DNA of 62,693 nt from NCBI GenBank assembly GCA_021793215.1, contig JAJYTE010000010.1:1-62693 (forward strand), written 5' to 3'. Within the stretch, counting starts at the first letter, position 1. Each line of letters starts with the position of its first letter. The notes beneath the pieces were generated by a model, which had not been told where the DNA came from, ran no database searches, and was given only the letters and a program-made list of their open reading frames with translations. Origin of the DNA: Bacillota bacterium. GTDB lineage: Bacteria > Bacillota > Sulfobacillia > JAJZYS01 > JAJYTV01. Made by a program: the position numbers and the translations under genes. Shown piece by piece: positions 37,106 through 46,459 of this stretch.

Positions 37106-38049
37106 AGTTCCCTTCGAAGAAGAAGCGGGTTGGCTTTCTCGGTACGGTCGTCGTCGCACTGTCCGCGATGCTCCTCGCGACCGGCTGCGGCTCCTCGTCG
37201 GGCGGTAGCGGAGGCGGAAGTTCTGCCGACACCGGGACGATCGTGATCGGGTCGAAGAACTTCACCGAGAACCAGATCCTTGCCCAGATGTTCGCGGACC
37301 TCATCAAGGCGAACACGAAGATGAACGTCGTGCTGAAGCAGGACATGGGCGGCACGTTCGTGGTGTTCAACGCCCTGAAGGCCAACCAGATCGACGTCTA
37401 CCCGGACTACACCGGCACGGGATACGTCGAGATCCTCAAGCAGCCGAAGCCGAAGTCCGAGCAGGCGATGTACAACTACGTTCAGGCGCAGTACCAGAAG
37501 AAGTGGGGCCTCGAGTGGCTGAAGCCCTTCGGCTTCAACGACACGTACGCCCTGGCGATCCCGCAGTCGCTGGCGCAGAAGGACAACATCGATACCACGA
37601 GCCAGCTCGTGAAGTACGCGCCGCAGCTGACGGCCGGCATCGACGCCGAGTGCCAGAACCGCCCCGACTGCCTGCCGGGCCTGGAGAAGGTCTACGGCCT
37701 GCACTTCAAGAACGTCCTGACGATCGACCACTCGCTCGTCTACACGGCGATGCAGGCCGGCAAGATCCAGATCACGGACGCCTTCACGACGGACGGCGGC
37801 CTCGAGAAGTACCACCTCAAGGTTCTGAAGGACGACAAGAACTTCTTCCCCGCCTACTTCGCGGCGCCCGTGATCCGGATGGACTTCCTCAAGGCGCACC
37901 CGGAGATCAAGGGCATCCTGAACAAACTCGCCGGCCAGATCTCAAATACGGAGATGGAGCACCTCGACTACGAGGTCGACATCTCGAAGCAGACCATCCC
38001 GAACGTCGCGAAGGCGTTCCTCGTCTCGAAGGGCCTCCTGAAGGGCTAA
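37102..38049 (+). CDS. opuCC: Osmoprotectant-binding lipoprotein
   Basis: The TTG at 37102 follows AGAAGGAGATGG. The 315-residue protein has a lipoprotein signal with the lipobox L-A-T-G-C, a Gly/Ser linker, and the OpuAC fold: I-V-I-G-S-K-N-F-T-E-N near the start and V-Y-P-D-Y-T-G-T-G-Y in lobe 1. These segments are typical of glycine betaine/choline/carnitine receptors. It delivers ligand to the OpuCB-OpuCD pore. Confidence 0.92.
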   Translation: MKFPSKKKRVGFLGTVVVALSAMLLATGCGSSSGGSGGGSSADTGTIVIGSKNFTENQILAQMFADLIKANTKMNVVLKQDMGGTFVVFNALKANQIDVYPDYTGTGYVEILKQPKPKSEQAMYNYVQAQYQKKWGLEWLKPFGFNDTYALAIPQSLAQKDNIDTTSQLVKYAPQLTAGIDAECQNRPDCLPGLEKVYGLHFKNVLTIDHSLVYTAMQAGKIQITDAFTTDGGLEKYHLKVLKDDKNFFPAYFAAPVIRMDFLKAHPEIKGILNKLAGQISNTEMEHLDYEVDISKQTIPNVAKAFLVSKGLLKG

Positions 38050-38066
38050 CCGCCTTCGACACCGTC

Positions 38067-38104
38067 GAACGCCCCCAACGGCCGTAAGACCGGCGGGGGC
38101 GTTC
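38067..38104 (+). terminator. Terminator of the opuC operon
   Basis: GAACGCCCCC (38067-38076) pairs perfectly with GGGGGCGTTC (38095-38104) around an 18-base loop. The T-tract after it is poor (AGCTTG), so the hairpin may act on the convergent asparaginase-like gene as well. Confidence 0.65.
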
Positions 38105-38172
38105 AGCTTGACGCCGCCACTTCGTCAGGTACACGGTCTGCGCTTGCCCCCGGGGGGCACCGGGGCCACCGG

Positions 38173-39111
38173 TCAGGCGTCCACCGGCGACACGCGCACG
38201 AACGTTCGCGGCAGCATCTGCACCTCCGTGGAGGTCTCGTCCATCAGCGCGTAGCGCGCGCCCTCCTGGCTAGAGAAGGCTGCGTGCCGTCCGTCCGGCG
38301 CGAGGACGACACAGTTCATCGTGCTGAAGTAGGCGTCCGCGAAGTCGTTCAACTCCTCCATCGCGCGCCTGCCCGCCGCGAGGGGATCATCCCCGGCGCG
38401 CAGGTAGGACACGACGCTGTGGGCGGTGGCCGCGCGGATCGCGATCTCCCCGCGGCCGGTGCAGGCTGCGGCACCGAAGCGCCCGTCGCAGTAGTTGCCG
38501 GCGCCGATCACGGCGGAGTCCCCGACGCGTCCCGGGTACTTCCATGCGAAGCCGCTCGTGCTCACGCCGACGGCCAGGTTGCCCGCGCTGTCGAGCGCGA
38601 GCACGTTGACCGTTCCGGCGTCCTTGCCGGACGCGCGCTCGGGCTGCATCGCCAGGCGCCCGACGACGGCGCGCAGCACGGCGCTCGCGTAGGGTGCACC
38701 GTCTCCTCCGCGTCGAAGGCCCTGCTCGTAGATGTCCTGGGCCTCCGGCGTCAGCAGGTCGCGCTCCTCGAAGCCGCACTCGCGCGCGAAGCGCTCGGCG
38801 CCTTCGCCGACCAGCAGGGCATGCGGCAGGTCCTGCATCACGCGCCGGGCGATCGAGATCGGGTGCTCGAACCCGTGCATCCCGGCGACCGCGCCGGCGA
38901 GTCGGGTCGTGCCATCCATGATGCTCGCGTCCAGTTCGACGACGCCCACGAGGTTCGGCAGGCCCCCAAGGCCGACGGTGTGGTCGAGGGGGTTGCTCTC
39001 GACGGCGCGGATCGCGCGCTCGACCGCGTCGAGTGCGCTGCCGCCTTGGCGTAGCACCGCCATGCCGAGCGGGAGGCCGACGTCCGCATTGGAACTTCCG
39101 ATGATCTTCAC
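38173..39111 (-). CDS. N-terminal-nucleophile hydrolase, glycosylasparaginase/isoaspartyl peptidase family
   Basis: The GTG at 39111 has GAGGTGG just upstream, and the conserved V-K-I-I-G-S-S-N start follows. The 312-residue precursor has the self-cleavage region with nucleophile Thr in A-G-T-V-N-V-L-A-L-D, then V-S-T-S-G-F-A-W-K-Y-P-G-R-V-G-D-S-A-V-I-G-A-G-N-Y-style sequence that forms the substrate pocket. It would split into alpha and beta chains and hydrolyse N4-glycosyl-asparagine, isoaspartyl dipeptides or asparagine. The residue before Thr is Gly rather than the common Asp. Confidence 0.87.
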   Translation of the reverse strand: MKIIGSSNADVGLPLGMAVLRQGGSALDAVERAIRAVESNPLDHTVGLGGLPNLVGVVELDASIMDGTTRLAGAVAGMHGFEHPISIARRVMQDLPHALLVGEGAERFARECGFEERDLLTPEAQDIYEQGLRRGGDGAPYASAVLRAVVGRLAMQPERASGKDAGTVNVLALDSAGNLAVGVSTSGFAWKYPGRVGDSAVIGAGNYCDGRFGAAACTGRGEIAIRAATAHSVVSYLRAGDDPLAAGRRAMEELNDFADAYFSTMNCVVLAPDGRHAAFSSQEGARYALMDETSTEVQMLPRTFVRVSPVDA

Positions 39112-39278
39112 CTTGCGCCACCTCGTGAGGGAATTTGCCGTTCGATGCCCTGTCACCTGCGCGAGTCGCCTCCGCTGGCCGCCCCGCGGCTCCGCCCGAC
39201 GCGCGGACTGCAGGAGTTTGACGCCACCCGGCGAAGCGCACTAGGCTAGATTGAAGCGAGCAGAAGGGGAGTGGACCC

Positions 39279-39992
39279 TTGCCAACGGAGGTAGAGCGGA
39301 TCGCCGAATGGCTGCGCGCCGAAGTGTCCGGTGCGGGCAAGTCGGCTGCCGTCATCGGCCTGTCGGGCGGGATCGACTCCGCAACCGTCGCCGCGCTTGC
39401 GAAGCTGGCGTTCGGCGACCAGGCGTACGGCGTGGTCATGCCTTGCGAGAGCGACCCGAAGGACGCGGACGACGCGCGGTTCGTCGCCGAGGCGATCGGA
39501 CTGCAGTACCGTACGGTCGACCTGACGCCCGTATACCAGGCGCTGCGCGAGGCGATCGGACTGCCGGACGGCACACCGCGCCTCGCCGTCGCGAACCTCA
39601 AACCGCGCCTCCGCATGATCTCGCTCTACGCGGAAGCCGCCTTGCGCGGTGCGCTCGTCCTCGGGACCGGCAACCGGTCGGAACTCGAGATCGGATACTT
39701 CACGAAGTACGGGGACGGAGGCGTCGACCTCCTGCCGCTCGGCGGTTTCCTCAAGCGTGAGGTTCGCGATCTTGCGCGTCAGCTCTCCGTGCCCCAGCGC
39801 ATCATCGACCGACAGCCGTCGGCGGGCCTTTGGGAGGGCCAGACGGATGAGACGGAGATGGGGATGAGCTACGCGGAACTCGACGAGTACCTCGCGACGG
39901 GCGAGGGCAGCCCCGTGATCGCGGGACTCGTCGAGAATCTGCGCGCGGCATCGGCGCACAAGCGGCGCCTGGCGCCGATCTACCCGCGCTAG
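39279..39992 (+). CDS. nadE: NAD+ synthetase, ammonia-dependent
   Basis: TTG start at 39279. The 237-residue protein has the ATP pyrophosphatase P-loop L-S-G-G-I-D-S (28-34), L-G-T-G-N-R-S-E-L-E-I-G-Y-F-T-K-Y-G-D-G, and P-S-A-G-L-W-E-G-Q-T-D-E. It amidates nicotinic acid adenine dinucleotide with ammonia; there is no glutaminase domain. It stands between the divergent asparaginase-like gene and yebC. Confidence 0.93.
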   Translation: MPTEVERIAEWLRAEVSGAGKSAAVIGLSGGIDSATVAALAKLAFGDQAYGVVMPCESDPKDADDARFVAEAIGLQYRTVDLTPVYQALREAIGLPDGTPRLAVANLKPRLRMISLYAEAALRGALVLGTGNRSELEIGYFTKYGDGGVDLLPLGGFLKREVRDLARQLSVPQRIIDRQPSAGLWEGQTDETEMGMSYAELDEYLATGEGSPVIAGLVENLRAASAHKRRLAPIYPR

Positions 39993-40117
39993 ACGACCGG
40001 GCGGGTTGTGATCGATGGTAAGATGGTGAAGAGGCTGCGCCGCCTGCGTGGGCGGCGCGTTGCGGCGCGTCCAACGCATCAAGTGCGGGGAGGGACTGGC
40101 CCCCGGGGCCGAAACCG

Positions 40118-40855
40118 TTGTCAGGACATTCGAAGTGGGCGAACATCAAGCGGCGCAAGGCGGTCGTCGACGCCCAGAAAGGCAAGATCTTCTCGCGTCT
40201 GGCGCGCGAGATCATGGTCGCAGCGCGCCAGGGCGGGCCGAACCCGGACGCGAACTTCCGTTTGGCGACTGCCGTCGAACGGGCGCGCGCCGAGAACCTG
40301 CCTACCTCGAACATCGAGCGCGCCATCGCGCGCGGAGCTGGCGGCGGAGACGACGCCAACTACGAGGAACTGCAGTACGAGGGGTACGGGCCGGGCGGCG
40401 TCGCGATCCTGCTCTCGGTGATGACAGACAACCGCAACCGCACCGCCGCCGAGATCCGCCACGTGTTCGCCAAGCACGGAGGCGCGCTCGGCGAGACGGG
40501 AAGCGTCGGCTGGATGTTCCAGCGCAGGGCGCGCGTGCGCGTGCGGGCCAAGGACGAGGAGGAACTGATCCTTGCCGCCGCAGATGTCGGCGCGGAGGAT
40601 GTCGCGCAGGACGAGGAGGACTTCTACTTCGTCTACGGCAAGCCGGACGATCTGCGCGCGCTGCGCGAGGGCCTGATCGCTGCGGGCTGCGAGGTTGTCT
40701 CCGCTGACGTGACGCTGGACCCGACCGTGCGTGCCGAGGTGGCCCCGGAGGACCAGGACAGGGTGCTCTCCCTGCTCGACGCGCTCGACGAGCATGACGA
40801 CGTGCAGGAGGTATACACCAGCGCGGACTTCGGCGAGGACGGCGAGGACGCCTAA
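40118..40855 (+). CDS. yebC: YebC/PmpR-family protein
   Basis: TTG at 40118 gives the standard N-terminus S-G-H-S-K-W-A-N-I-K. The 245-residue protein also has F-S-R-L-A-R-E-I and the acidic C-terminal V-Y-T-S-A-D-F. The family has been described both as DNA-binding regulators and as factors that relieve ribosome stalling at prolines. The ribosome site is weak, and an 8-bp GC hairpin (40037-40058) lies in the leader. Its place upstream of ruvCAB is common in bacteria. Confidence 0.92.
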   Translation: MSGHSKWANIKRRKAVVDAQKGKIFSRLAREIMVAARQGGPNPDANFRLATAVERARAENLPTSNIERAIARGAGGGDDANYEELQYEGYGPGGVAILLSVMTDNRNRTAAEIRHVFAKHGGALGETGSVGWMFQRRARVRVRAKDEEELILAAADVGAEDVAQDEEDFYFVYGKPDDLRALREGLIAAGCEVVSADVTLDPTVRAEVAPEDQDRVLSLLDALDEHDDVQEVYTSADFGEDGEDA

Positions 40856-40901
40856 GATTTCCTCTCTTGGCGCAGACTAGCGCCCAGGAGGATGATCGCA
40901 C

Positions 40902-41417
40902 ATGCCAGAGAGTCAACGGCGGCTCTTGATTGGGCTGCTCGTGGCCGCGATGGTCGTCGGGGCGGCTGCGGTCGGCACGCGCATCTTGAGCCAGCCCCAA
41001 GCGGCGCACACCACGTTGACGCACGTCGCGCAGCGGCTCGGCCCCACGGACCAGGTGACCTTCCGCCTCGCAGGGCTCGGCAGCCGGGTCGACGAGACGA
41101 CGTTCCCCGCCCAGGCGCTGGGGGTTGCGCGCCTGACGACCGAACAGCTCCTCCAGGAGGTGCCCGGCTGGAGCATGCATGTCGCGCCGGGGCGCGTGAC
41201 GCTGACGCCGAAGCCCGGCGGCAAGCCGCTCTACCTTGGGATCGTCCAAGGACAGGTGGCGGTGTTCTTCGGCCCGCCCCGCTACGGCTGGGTCGACCAG
41301 ATGACGGGTCTGCGCTCCTCCGCGCTGCGGCCGGCCGATCTCAGCCGTCTCACCGCGGGCGTGCCCGTCGGCGGCATTGGCCAGGCTTGGCAGATGCTCG
41401 AGGGATTGGGCGGATAG
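40902..41417 (+). CDS. bofC: BofC-like forespore regulator
   Basis: The ATG at 40902 follows CAGGAGGATG. The 171-residue protein has an N-terminal membrane or signal segment (about 7-29), then a domain ending in Y-L-G-I-V-Q-G-Q-V-A-V-F-F-G-P-P, close to the BofC C-terminal pattern. BofC is secreted from the forespore and restrains SpoIVB signalling during sporulation. Position directly before ruvC-ruvA-ruvB matches Bacillus gene order. The assignment rests on this context and the short C-terminal motif. Confidence 0.68.
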   Translation: MPESQRRLLIGLLVAAMVVGAAAVGTRILSQPQAAHTTLTHVAQRLGPTDQVTFRLAGLGSRVDETTFPAQALGVARLTTEQLLQEVPGWSMHVAPGRVTLTPKPGGKPLYLGIVQGQVAVFFGPPRYGWVDQMTGLRSSALRPADLSRLTAGVPVGGIGQAWQMLEGLGG

Positions 41418-41467
41418 GAGGAGCCGCCCAGCCTGCGGGCGAATGCACGGCAGGGGAGGGCGGCCAC

Positions 41468-41956
41468 TTGATCGTTCTCGGCATCGACCCCGGAATCGAG
41501 ACCTGCGGCTACGGTGTCATCCGCGGGACGGGCAACCGGGTCGCGACGCTCTCCTACGGCGTGGTCGCCACCAAGGCGGCCCAGTCGACGGGAGAGCGCC
41601 TGCGCTTCTTGCACTCCGCGCTCATGGACGTGATCGCGCAGCACGCCCCGGACCGCGTCGCCGTCGAACGGCTCTACTTCAGTCGCAACGTCGGTTCGGC
41701 CATCGCAGTCGGACAGGCTCGGGGGGTCGCGTTGCTCGCCGCCGCGCAGCGCGGCGTGCCCATATCCGAGTACACTCCGCCGGAAGTGAAGCAGGCGGTG
41801 TCCGGTTATGGCTCCGCAAGCAAGCAACAGGTGCTGCGCATGGTTCGGACGATCCTGGGGCTTGGGGATGCGAAGATGCGCGACGACGCGGCGGACGCGC
41901 TGGCGATCGCGCTCTGCTGCTACTTCCGCGCCGACTGGGAAGCGAGGGCGCTGTGA
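41468..41956 (+). CDS. ruvC: Holliday junction endonuclease RuvC
   Basis: The TTG at 41468 follows GGGGAGGGCGG; the long upstream frame overlaps bofC. The 162-residue protein has the four acidic residues of the family: L-G-I-D-P-G-I near the start, V-A-V-E-R-L-Y-F, and D-D-A-A-D-A-L-A near the end. It resolves Holliday junctions with RuvAB. Its stop overlaps the ruvA GTG. Confidence 0.94.
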   Translation: MIVLGIDPGIETCGYGVIRGTGNRVATLSYGVVATKAAQSTGERLRFLHSALMDVIAQHAPDRVAVERLYFSRNVGSAIAVGQARGVALLAAAQRGVPISEYTPPEVKQAVSGYGSASKQQVLRMVRTILGLGDAKMRDDAADALAIALCCYFRADWEARAL

Positions 41957-42531
41957 TCGCGGGTCTGCGAGGGCGGGTCCTCGCGCGCGAGGACGACGCT
42001 GTCGTCCTGGAGGTCGGAGGCATCGCCTTCCGCGTGTTCGCCACGCCGCGCACTGTGGCGCACCTCGCGTCGCAGGACGGCGAGGTGCGCGTCACCACCC
42101 GCATGATCGTGCGCGAGGACGACGTGTCGCTCTACGGATTCCTCGGTGCGGAGGAGGATCGGCTGTTCGGGCTACTCCTGTCCGTGTCGGGCGTCGGCCC
42201 GCGCGTCGCACTCGCGCTGCTCGGCCAGTTCTCGGCGAGCGGCCTGGCGCTCGCGGTGGCGCAAGGCGACGAACGCCAGCTCACCCGGGCGTCCGGCGTC
42301 GGGCGCAAGCTCGCCGCGCGCATCGTGCTCGAGCTGCGCGACCGACTGCAGGCGACAGCCGCCAGCGAGGACGGCAGCGTGGTGCCAGCCGTCGATGACG
42401 AGGCACTGCTCGCACTGCTCGCGCTCGGCGTGCCGGAGCGGCGGGCGGAGGAACTGCTCGACGGGGCGGAGGGCTCCGTCGAGGAACGCGTTCGCCACGC
42501 CCTGGCGCGCGCCGACAAGGCGAGACTGTAG
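41953..42531 (+). CDS. ruvA: Holliday junction DNA-binding subunit RuvA
   Basis: GTG at 41953 overlaps the ruvC stop (GTGA). The 192-residue protein has an OB domain (V-I-A-G-L-R-G-R-V, then [11 protein letters not shown]), tandem helix-hairpin-helix motifs ([10 protein letters not shown] and [10 protein letters not shown]) and a C-terminal RuvB-contact domain. Length and domain order are normal. Confidence 0.94.
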   Translation: MIAGLRGRVLAREDDAVVLEVGGIAFRVFATPRTVAHLASQDGEVRVTTRMIVREDDVSLYGFLGAEEDRLFGLLLSVSGVGPRVALALLGQFSASGLALAVAQGDERQLTRASGVGRKLAARIVLELRDRLQATAASEDGSVVPAVDDEALLALLALGVPERRAEELLDGAEGSVEERVRHALARADKARL

Positions 42532-42545
42532 GGGAGGGGAATGTC

Positions 42546-43559
42546 GTGGAGGAGCGCATCGTGACGAGCCGGGAGAGCGAGGAAGACGTTCGCGTCGACC
42601 TTGGCCTCAGGCCGCAGACGCTCGACGAGTGCATCGGCCAGGAGCGTGTGCGAGAGCAGTTGCGCGTGTTCATCGCGGCTGCCAAGGCGCGGCAGGAGGC
42701 GCTGGACCACGTGCTCCTGCACGGCCCTCCGGGGCTCGGCAAGACGACGCTCGCGCACGTGATCGCGCGTGAGATGGGCGTCTCGATCCGGGTGACGAGC
42801 GGCCCGGCGATCGAGCGCCCCGGCGACCTCGCCGCCACGCTGACGAACCTCGGCGATGGGGACGTGCTGTTCATCGACGAGATCCATCGTCTGCCGCGTA
42901 TCGTCGAGGAGATCCTCTACCCAGCGATGGAGGATGGAGCGCTCGACATCGTGATCGGCAAGGGTCCCGGCGCCCGCACGCTGCGCATTGACCTGCCGCG
43001 GTTCACGCTGGTGGGAGCGACGACGCGCAGCGGCCTGCTGAGCCTGCCGCTGCGCGAGCGCTTCGGGGTCGTCTGCCACCTCCAGTTCTACACGGACGAG
43101 GAGCTTTCGGACGTCGTCCGCCGTGCGGCCCGCATCCTCGACGTGCCGATCGAACCCGAAGGGGTCGCCCATATCGCCCGCCGCTCCCGCGGCACGCCCC
43201 GGATCGCGAACCGCCTCCTGCGTCGGCTGCGCGACTACGCGCAGGTGCGCGGGCAGGGAGTCGTCACGGAGGCCGTCGCGCTCTCCGCGATGGACCTCCT
43301 GGAGGTGGACCAGCGCGGCCTTGACCGGCTGGATCGCGCGTACGTCGAACTCCTGGCACGCGCCTACGGCGGCGGGCCTGCCGGACTCGAGACGCTGTCG
43401 GCCGCGCTCGGGCAGGAGAGCGACACGCTCGAGGACGTCGTAGAACCGTACCTCCTGCAGATCGGACTCCTGGAGCGGACGCCGCGCGGTCGCGTGCTGT
43501 CCGCCGCGGGTCGCGCCTGGGCGGGGCTCGCACAGGTGGCGGCGGAAGGTTTGTTCTAG
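42546..43559 (+). CDS. ruvB: Holliday junction branch-migration ATPase RuvB
   Basis: GTG at 42546. The 337-residue AAA+ ATPase has Walker [10 protein letters not shown], Walker B L-F-I-D-E-I-H-R, sensor 1 V-G-A-T-T-R-S-G, the arginine finger in L-R-E-R-F-G and a C-terminal winged helix. It drives branch migration with RuvA. Spacing to ruvA is 14 bases, so the ruv genes form one operon. Confidence 0.95.
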   Translation: MEERIVTSRESEEDVRVDLGLRPQTLDECIGQERVREQLRVFIAAAKARQEALDHVLLHGPPGLGKTTLAHVIAREMGVSIRVTSGPAIERPGDLAATLTNLGDGDVLFIDEIHRLPRIVEEILYPAMEDGALDIVIGKGPGARTLRIDLPRFTLVGATTRSGLLSLPLRERFGVVCHLQFYTDEELSDVVRRAARILDVPIEPEGVAHIARRSRGTPRIANRLLRRLRDYAQVRGQGVVTEAVALSAMDLLEVDQRGLDRLDRAYVELLARAYGGGPAGLETLSAALGQESDTLEDVVEPYLLQIGLLERTPRGRVLSAAGRAWAGLAQVAAEGLF

Positions 43560-43563
43560 CCGA

Positions 43564-43779
43564 ATGGGGCAGTTCGGTCGCATCCTGATGGCCCTCGGCG
43601 GGCTGCTGTTCCTGTTCGGGCTTCTGGTCGCGACGCTCGGGAAGCTCGGGCCGTTCGGGCGCGTTCCCGGCGACCTCTACTTCCAGCGCGGCAACTTCGC
43701 GCTGTACCTGCCGCTCGGCACCAGTCTCCTGTTGAGCCTGCTGCTCTCCTTGGTCGGATATCTCTTCCTGCGCCGGTAG
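43564..43779 (+). CDS. DUF2905 family small membrane protein
   Basis: The ATG at 43564 starts four bases after the ruvB stop. The 71-residue protein has two hydrophobic helices flanking the family signature G-R-V-P-G-D-L-Y-F-Q-R-G-N-F. Such proteins often lie next to ruvB or queA, but no function is established. Confidence 0.82.
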   Translation: MGQFGRILMALGGLLFLFGLLVATLGKLGPFGRVPGDLYFQRGNFALYLPLGTSLLLSLLLSLVGYLFLRR

Positions 43780-43837
43780 CCCCCACATTCTCAGCCGGTC
43801 GTGCGAATCATCTATTCGGAGCCAGCGAGGTGTACAC

Positions 43838-44569
43838 GTGAGCTTCCTGCCAGGTACTCGTCCGGCGCCAGCGGACGTCGCTCGGGCGCAGGCGGACAAG
43901 GCAGCGCGCGAAGTGCTCATCGAGCGCTTCTCTCCGTTCATCCTGCGGGTCACGACGCGCACGGTGGGCCGCTACGTGCGGCTCGGCGAGGATGACGAGG
44001 TGTCGATCGCGCTGATGGCCTTCAGTGAGGCGATCGACCGCTTCGACCCCGAGCGCGGCGGGAACTTCCTGGCGTTCGCGGAGACGGTGATCAAGCGCCG
44101 CCTGATCGACCACTTCCGCCGCGAGGGACAGCGTCGGGAGATCCCGATGAGTTCCCTCCAGTCGGAGGACGGCGAGAACGAGGCGCAGATGCCGCTGGAG
44201 GCGGAAGCCGCCATCTCCGCGCACCAGGAGCGCACGGCGCAGGAGGAGCGGCGCGAGGAGATCGAGCGGTTGCAGGAGGCCCTGGGCGCCTTCGGCATCC
44301 GCCTCGCGGACCTCGCCCGACTCGCGCCGCGCCATCGGGATGCGCGTGCCGCAGCGCTCGGCGTCGCGATGCTGGTCGCGGAGCGGCGCGAGTTCCTAGG
44401 CTATCTGCGAGAACGCGGCAGCCTGCCGATGCGCCAACTGGAGGAGGAAGTCACCCTGAGCCGCAAGACGCTCGAGCGCCACCGCAAGTTCATCGTTGCG
44501 GTCGCCGTGGTACTCAGCGGAGACTACCCCTACCTGAAGACTTACTTTCGCTCGGGCGGTGAGGACTGA
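43838..44569 (+). CDS. sigI: RNA polymerase sigma factor SigI
   Basis: GTG start at 43838. The 243-residue protein has region 2 with L-M-A-F-S-E-A-I-D-R-F-D-P-E-R-G-G-N-F and a conserved C-terminal SigI domain with L-S-R-K-T-L-E-R-H-R-K-F-I-V-A. SigI controls heat-shock or cell-wall genes in Bacillus and cellulosome genes in clostridia. The stop overlaps the start of the adjacent anti-sigma gene by one base, as in other sigI-rsgI operons. Confidence 0.88.
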   Translation: MSFLPGTRPAPADVARAQADKAAREVLIERFSPFILRVTTRTVGRYVRLGEDDEVSIALMAFSEAIDRFDPERGGNFLAFAETVIKRRLIDHFRREGQRREIPMSSLQSEDGENEAQMPLEAEAAISAHQERTAQEERREEIERLQEALGAFGIRLADLARLAPRHRDARAAALGVAMLVAERREFLGYLRERGSLPMRQLEEEVTLSRKTLERHRKFIVAVAVVLSGDYPYLKTYFRSGGED

Positions 44570-45939
44570 TGCGTGCCCTTGTGCTGGAGCGACGAGGCAG
44601 TTACGCCATCGTGCTCATGCCCGGCGGCCGCTTCGCGCGCGTCCGCGCCCCGTACGCCGCCGTCGGCGAGGAGATCGAAACGGGGCGTCACGCACGGCTG
44701 CCTGCGGCGGGGCTCAGACCGTACGGATACGCGGCTGCGGCGCTCGCCGTAGTCCTCGCGGTGCTGCCTGCCGCACTGCCGCACGCGAACGCCCAGGTGG
44801 CAGCCTACGCCACGCTCGACCTGAACCCGAGCGTCGAGTTCGGGCTGTCCTCGTCCGGAGTCGTCGTGACGTCCAAGGGACTCGACCGCGATGGCAGGCG
44901 TGTGCTCGCGCAGGTGCAGCCGAACGGGCAGCCGTTCTCGAGCGTCGTGTCCGACGTGCTGCGCAAGGCGGCCGACGATGGACTGATCGCGCATGGCAGC
45001 GACGCGTCGCTGATCCTTGCGACCTACCCCGCCGGCCCCCACGAGCAGGTGCCGGCGGCGGTCAAGCAGCAGATGCTGGTCGCCAGGGCGAAGGGTAAGG
45101 CGTTCCTCGCCGCGCGCGGCGCCCTGGGCATCGTATCCGCCATGGTTTTGCCGACGTCACTGCGCCTAAAGGCCAGTCAGGCCGATGTTTCAGCCGGGAC
45201 GTACGCGCTCTACGCCGCGTTGAAGGGTGCGGGCATCCCGGTGACGGTGAAGGAGTTCAAGGGGCGGGGACTCGGAAAGGCGATCGAGCGCATCGCGGGG
45301 ACTCCGAAGGGCAAGGCGGTCCTGCCGTTGCTCACAGGCGCCGCGCAGCCGGCGACGTCGCCGACACCGCCGTCCGGGTCGTCGTTCTTGCCCACGACGC
45401 CGTCCGGGGCGACGCCGACGCAGCCGTCCACGACGCCGTCCGACGGGCCGCTGACCCCGTCGAACGCCGCGGGTCAGCCGTCGATCATCATCCTCTCGCC
45501 GGATGGCAGCAGTTCTGTCCTTGGGCCGGACGAAAGCGGAGCGGGGCAGTCGGCCCCTACGAAGGGACGCGACCGGCCGAGCGGGGCCGGAGGCGGTGCG
45601 AAGGGGCAAGGGCAAGGCGGTGCGGAACAAGGCGGCGGTCTGAAGGGGCACGGAAGTAAGCCAGGTCAGGGCTCTGGCGATCAGGGCACTGGTGGGAAGG
45701 GCTCCGACTCGGGTCGCGGTCAGGGCCAGGGGCACGGGCAGGGCCAGGGAGACCGGGGGAACGGGCGGAGCGGCGGCGGACAGACGACGGCGCCGGGCTC
45801 AGATGGCACGAACGTGCCTTCCGGGGTGTACGGCCCGGGCTCCCAGGACGGCACCCAAGGGTGGCTGCTGCCCCAGTCGGTATTCGGTTCGTGGTTCCAG
45901 GGAGACCAGGGACAGCCGGGCGGCGGCAGCGGGGACTAG
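44569..45939 (+). CDS. rsgI: Anti-sigma factor RsgI with long low-complexity outer region
   Basis: The ATG at 44569 overlaps the sigI stop. The 456-residue protein has the N-terminal RsgI domain that binds SigI (about 1-48), a membrane helix (about 52-72) and the periplasmic segment A-T-L-D-L-N-P-S-V-E, whose N86-P87 bond is the self-cleavage site reported for RsgI proteins. Residues from about 255 onward are Pro/Thr/Ser-rich, then Gly/Gln-rich with many G-Q and K-G repeats. No carbohydrate-binding module is seen, so the signal sensed is not evident. Confidence 0.87.
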   Translation: MRALVLERRGSYAIVLMPGGRFARVRAPYAAVGEEIETGRHARLPAAGLRPYGYAAAALAVVLAVLPAALPHANAQVAAYATLDLNPSVEFGLSSSGVVVTSKGLDRDGRRVLAQVQPNGQPFSSVVSDVLRKAADDGLIAHGSDASLILATYPAGPHEQVPAAVKQQMLVARAKGKAFLAARGALGIVSAMVLPTSLRLKASQADVSAGTYALYAALKGAGIPVTVKEFKGRGLGKAIERIAGTPKGKAVLPLLTGAAQPATSPTPPSGSSFLPTTPSGATPTQPSTTPSDGPLTPSNAAGQPSIIILSPDGSSSVLGPDESGAGQSAPTKGRDRPSGAGGGAKGQGQGGAEQGGGLKGHGSKPGQGSGDQGTGGKGSDSGRGQGQGHGQGQGDRGNGRSGGGQTTAPGSDGTNVPSGVYGPGSQDGTQGWLLPQSVFGSWFQGDQGQPGGGSGD

Positions 45940-46009
45940 CTGGGCAGGAGCGCCTTGGACGGCTGTCGAACGACCATCTCAGGCATACTTGGCCTGAGGA
46001 GGCAATCGT

Positions 46010-46372
46010 TTGAACTCGTTAGGTTCGCCGGTAGTCACGATCCTTTGGTTCGTTGTCCTGATCGCGATCTTCTGGTTCCTCCTGCTGCGCCCGCAACGCC
46101 AGGAGCAGAAGCGGCGTGAGCAGATGATCAAGAGCCTGCAGCGGGGAGCGCGGGTCGTCACGATGGGGGGCCTGCACGGCACCATCGTCGACCTGACGGA
46201 CGACACGGCGCTGGTGCGCGTCGCGGACAAGGTGGAGGTCACGGTGTCCCGCTCCTCGGTCGCCCAGGTACGCGAGGGCAAGGACAAGAAGGTCACCGAG
46301 CCGCGCGCCAAAACGCCGAAGGCAGAGCGCACCGACGACGAGAAGCCGCCCGAAACGCCCGCTGATCAGTAA
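46010..46372 (+). CDS. yajC: Preprotein translocase accessory subunit YajC
   Basis: The TTG at 46010 follows TGAGGAGGCAA. The 120-residue protein has one N-terminal membrane helix, the motif L-L-L-R-P-Q-R-Q-E-Q-K-R, and R-V-V-T-M-G-G-L-H-G-T-I-V as in all YajC proteins. The C-terminal tail is charged (K-T-P-K-A-E-R-T-D-D-E-K). It associates with SecDF; secD/secF are not in the window. Confidence 0.92.
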   Translation: MNSLGSPVVTILWFVVLIAIFWFLLLRPQRQEQKRREQMIKSLQRGARVVTMGGLHGTIVDLTDDTALVRVADKVEVTVSRSSVAQVREGKDKKVTEPRAKTPKAERTDDEKPPETPADQ

Positions 46373-46459
46373 TACCTATTTGCTGTTTCGCCCGGACAGG
46401 TTGCGCTATACTTCGTGGTGCAGCCGTCCGGGCGCAGTTTAACTTGCGGGAGGATGACT

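Noticed and set aside
40037-40058. 8-bp GC hairpin between nadE and yebC as a terminator
   Set aside because: The stem is good but no T-run follows on either strand; it may only be leader structure, so it is mentioned under yebC and not listed.
46415-46459. Longer start for the glutamate-dehydrogenase-like gene
   Set aside because: The extension covers the region just after the -10 box and has no ribosome site; GGGAGG is correctly spaced only for TTG 46460.
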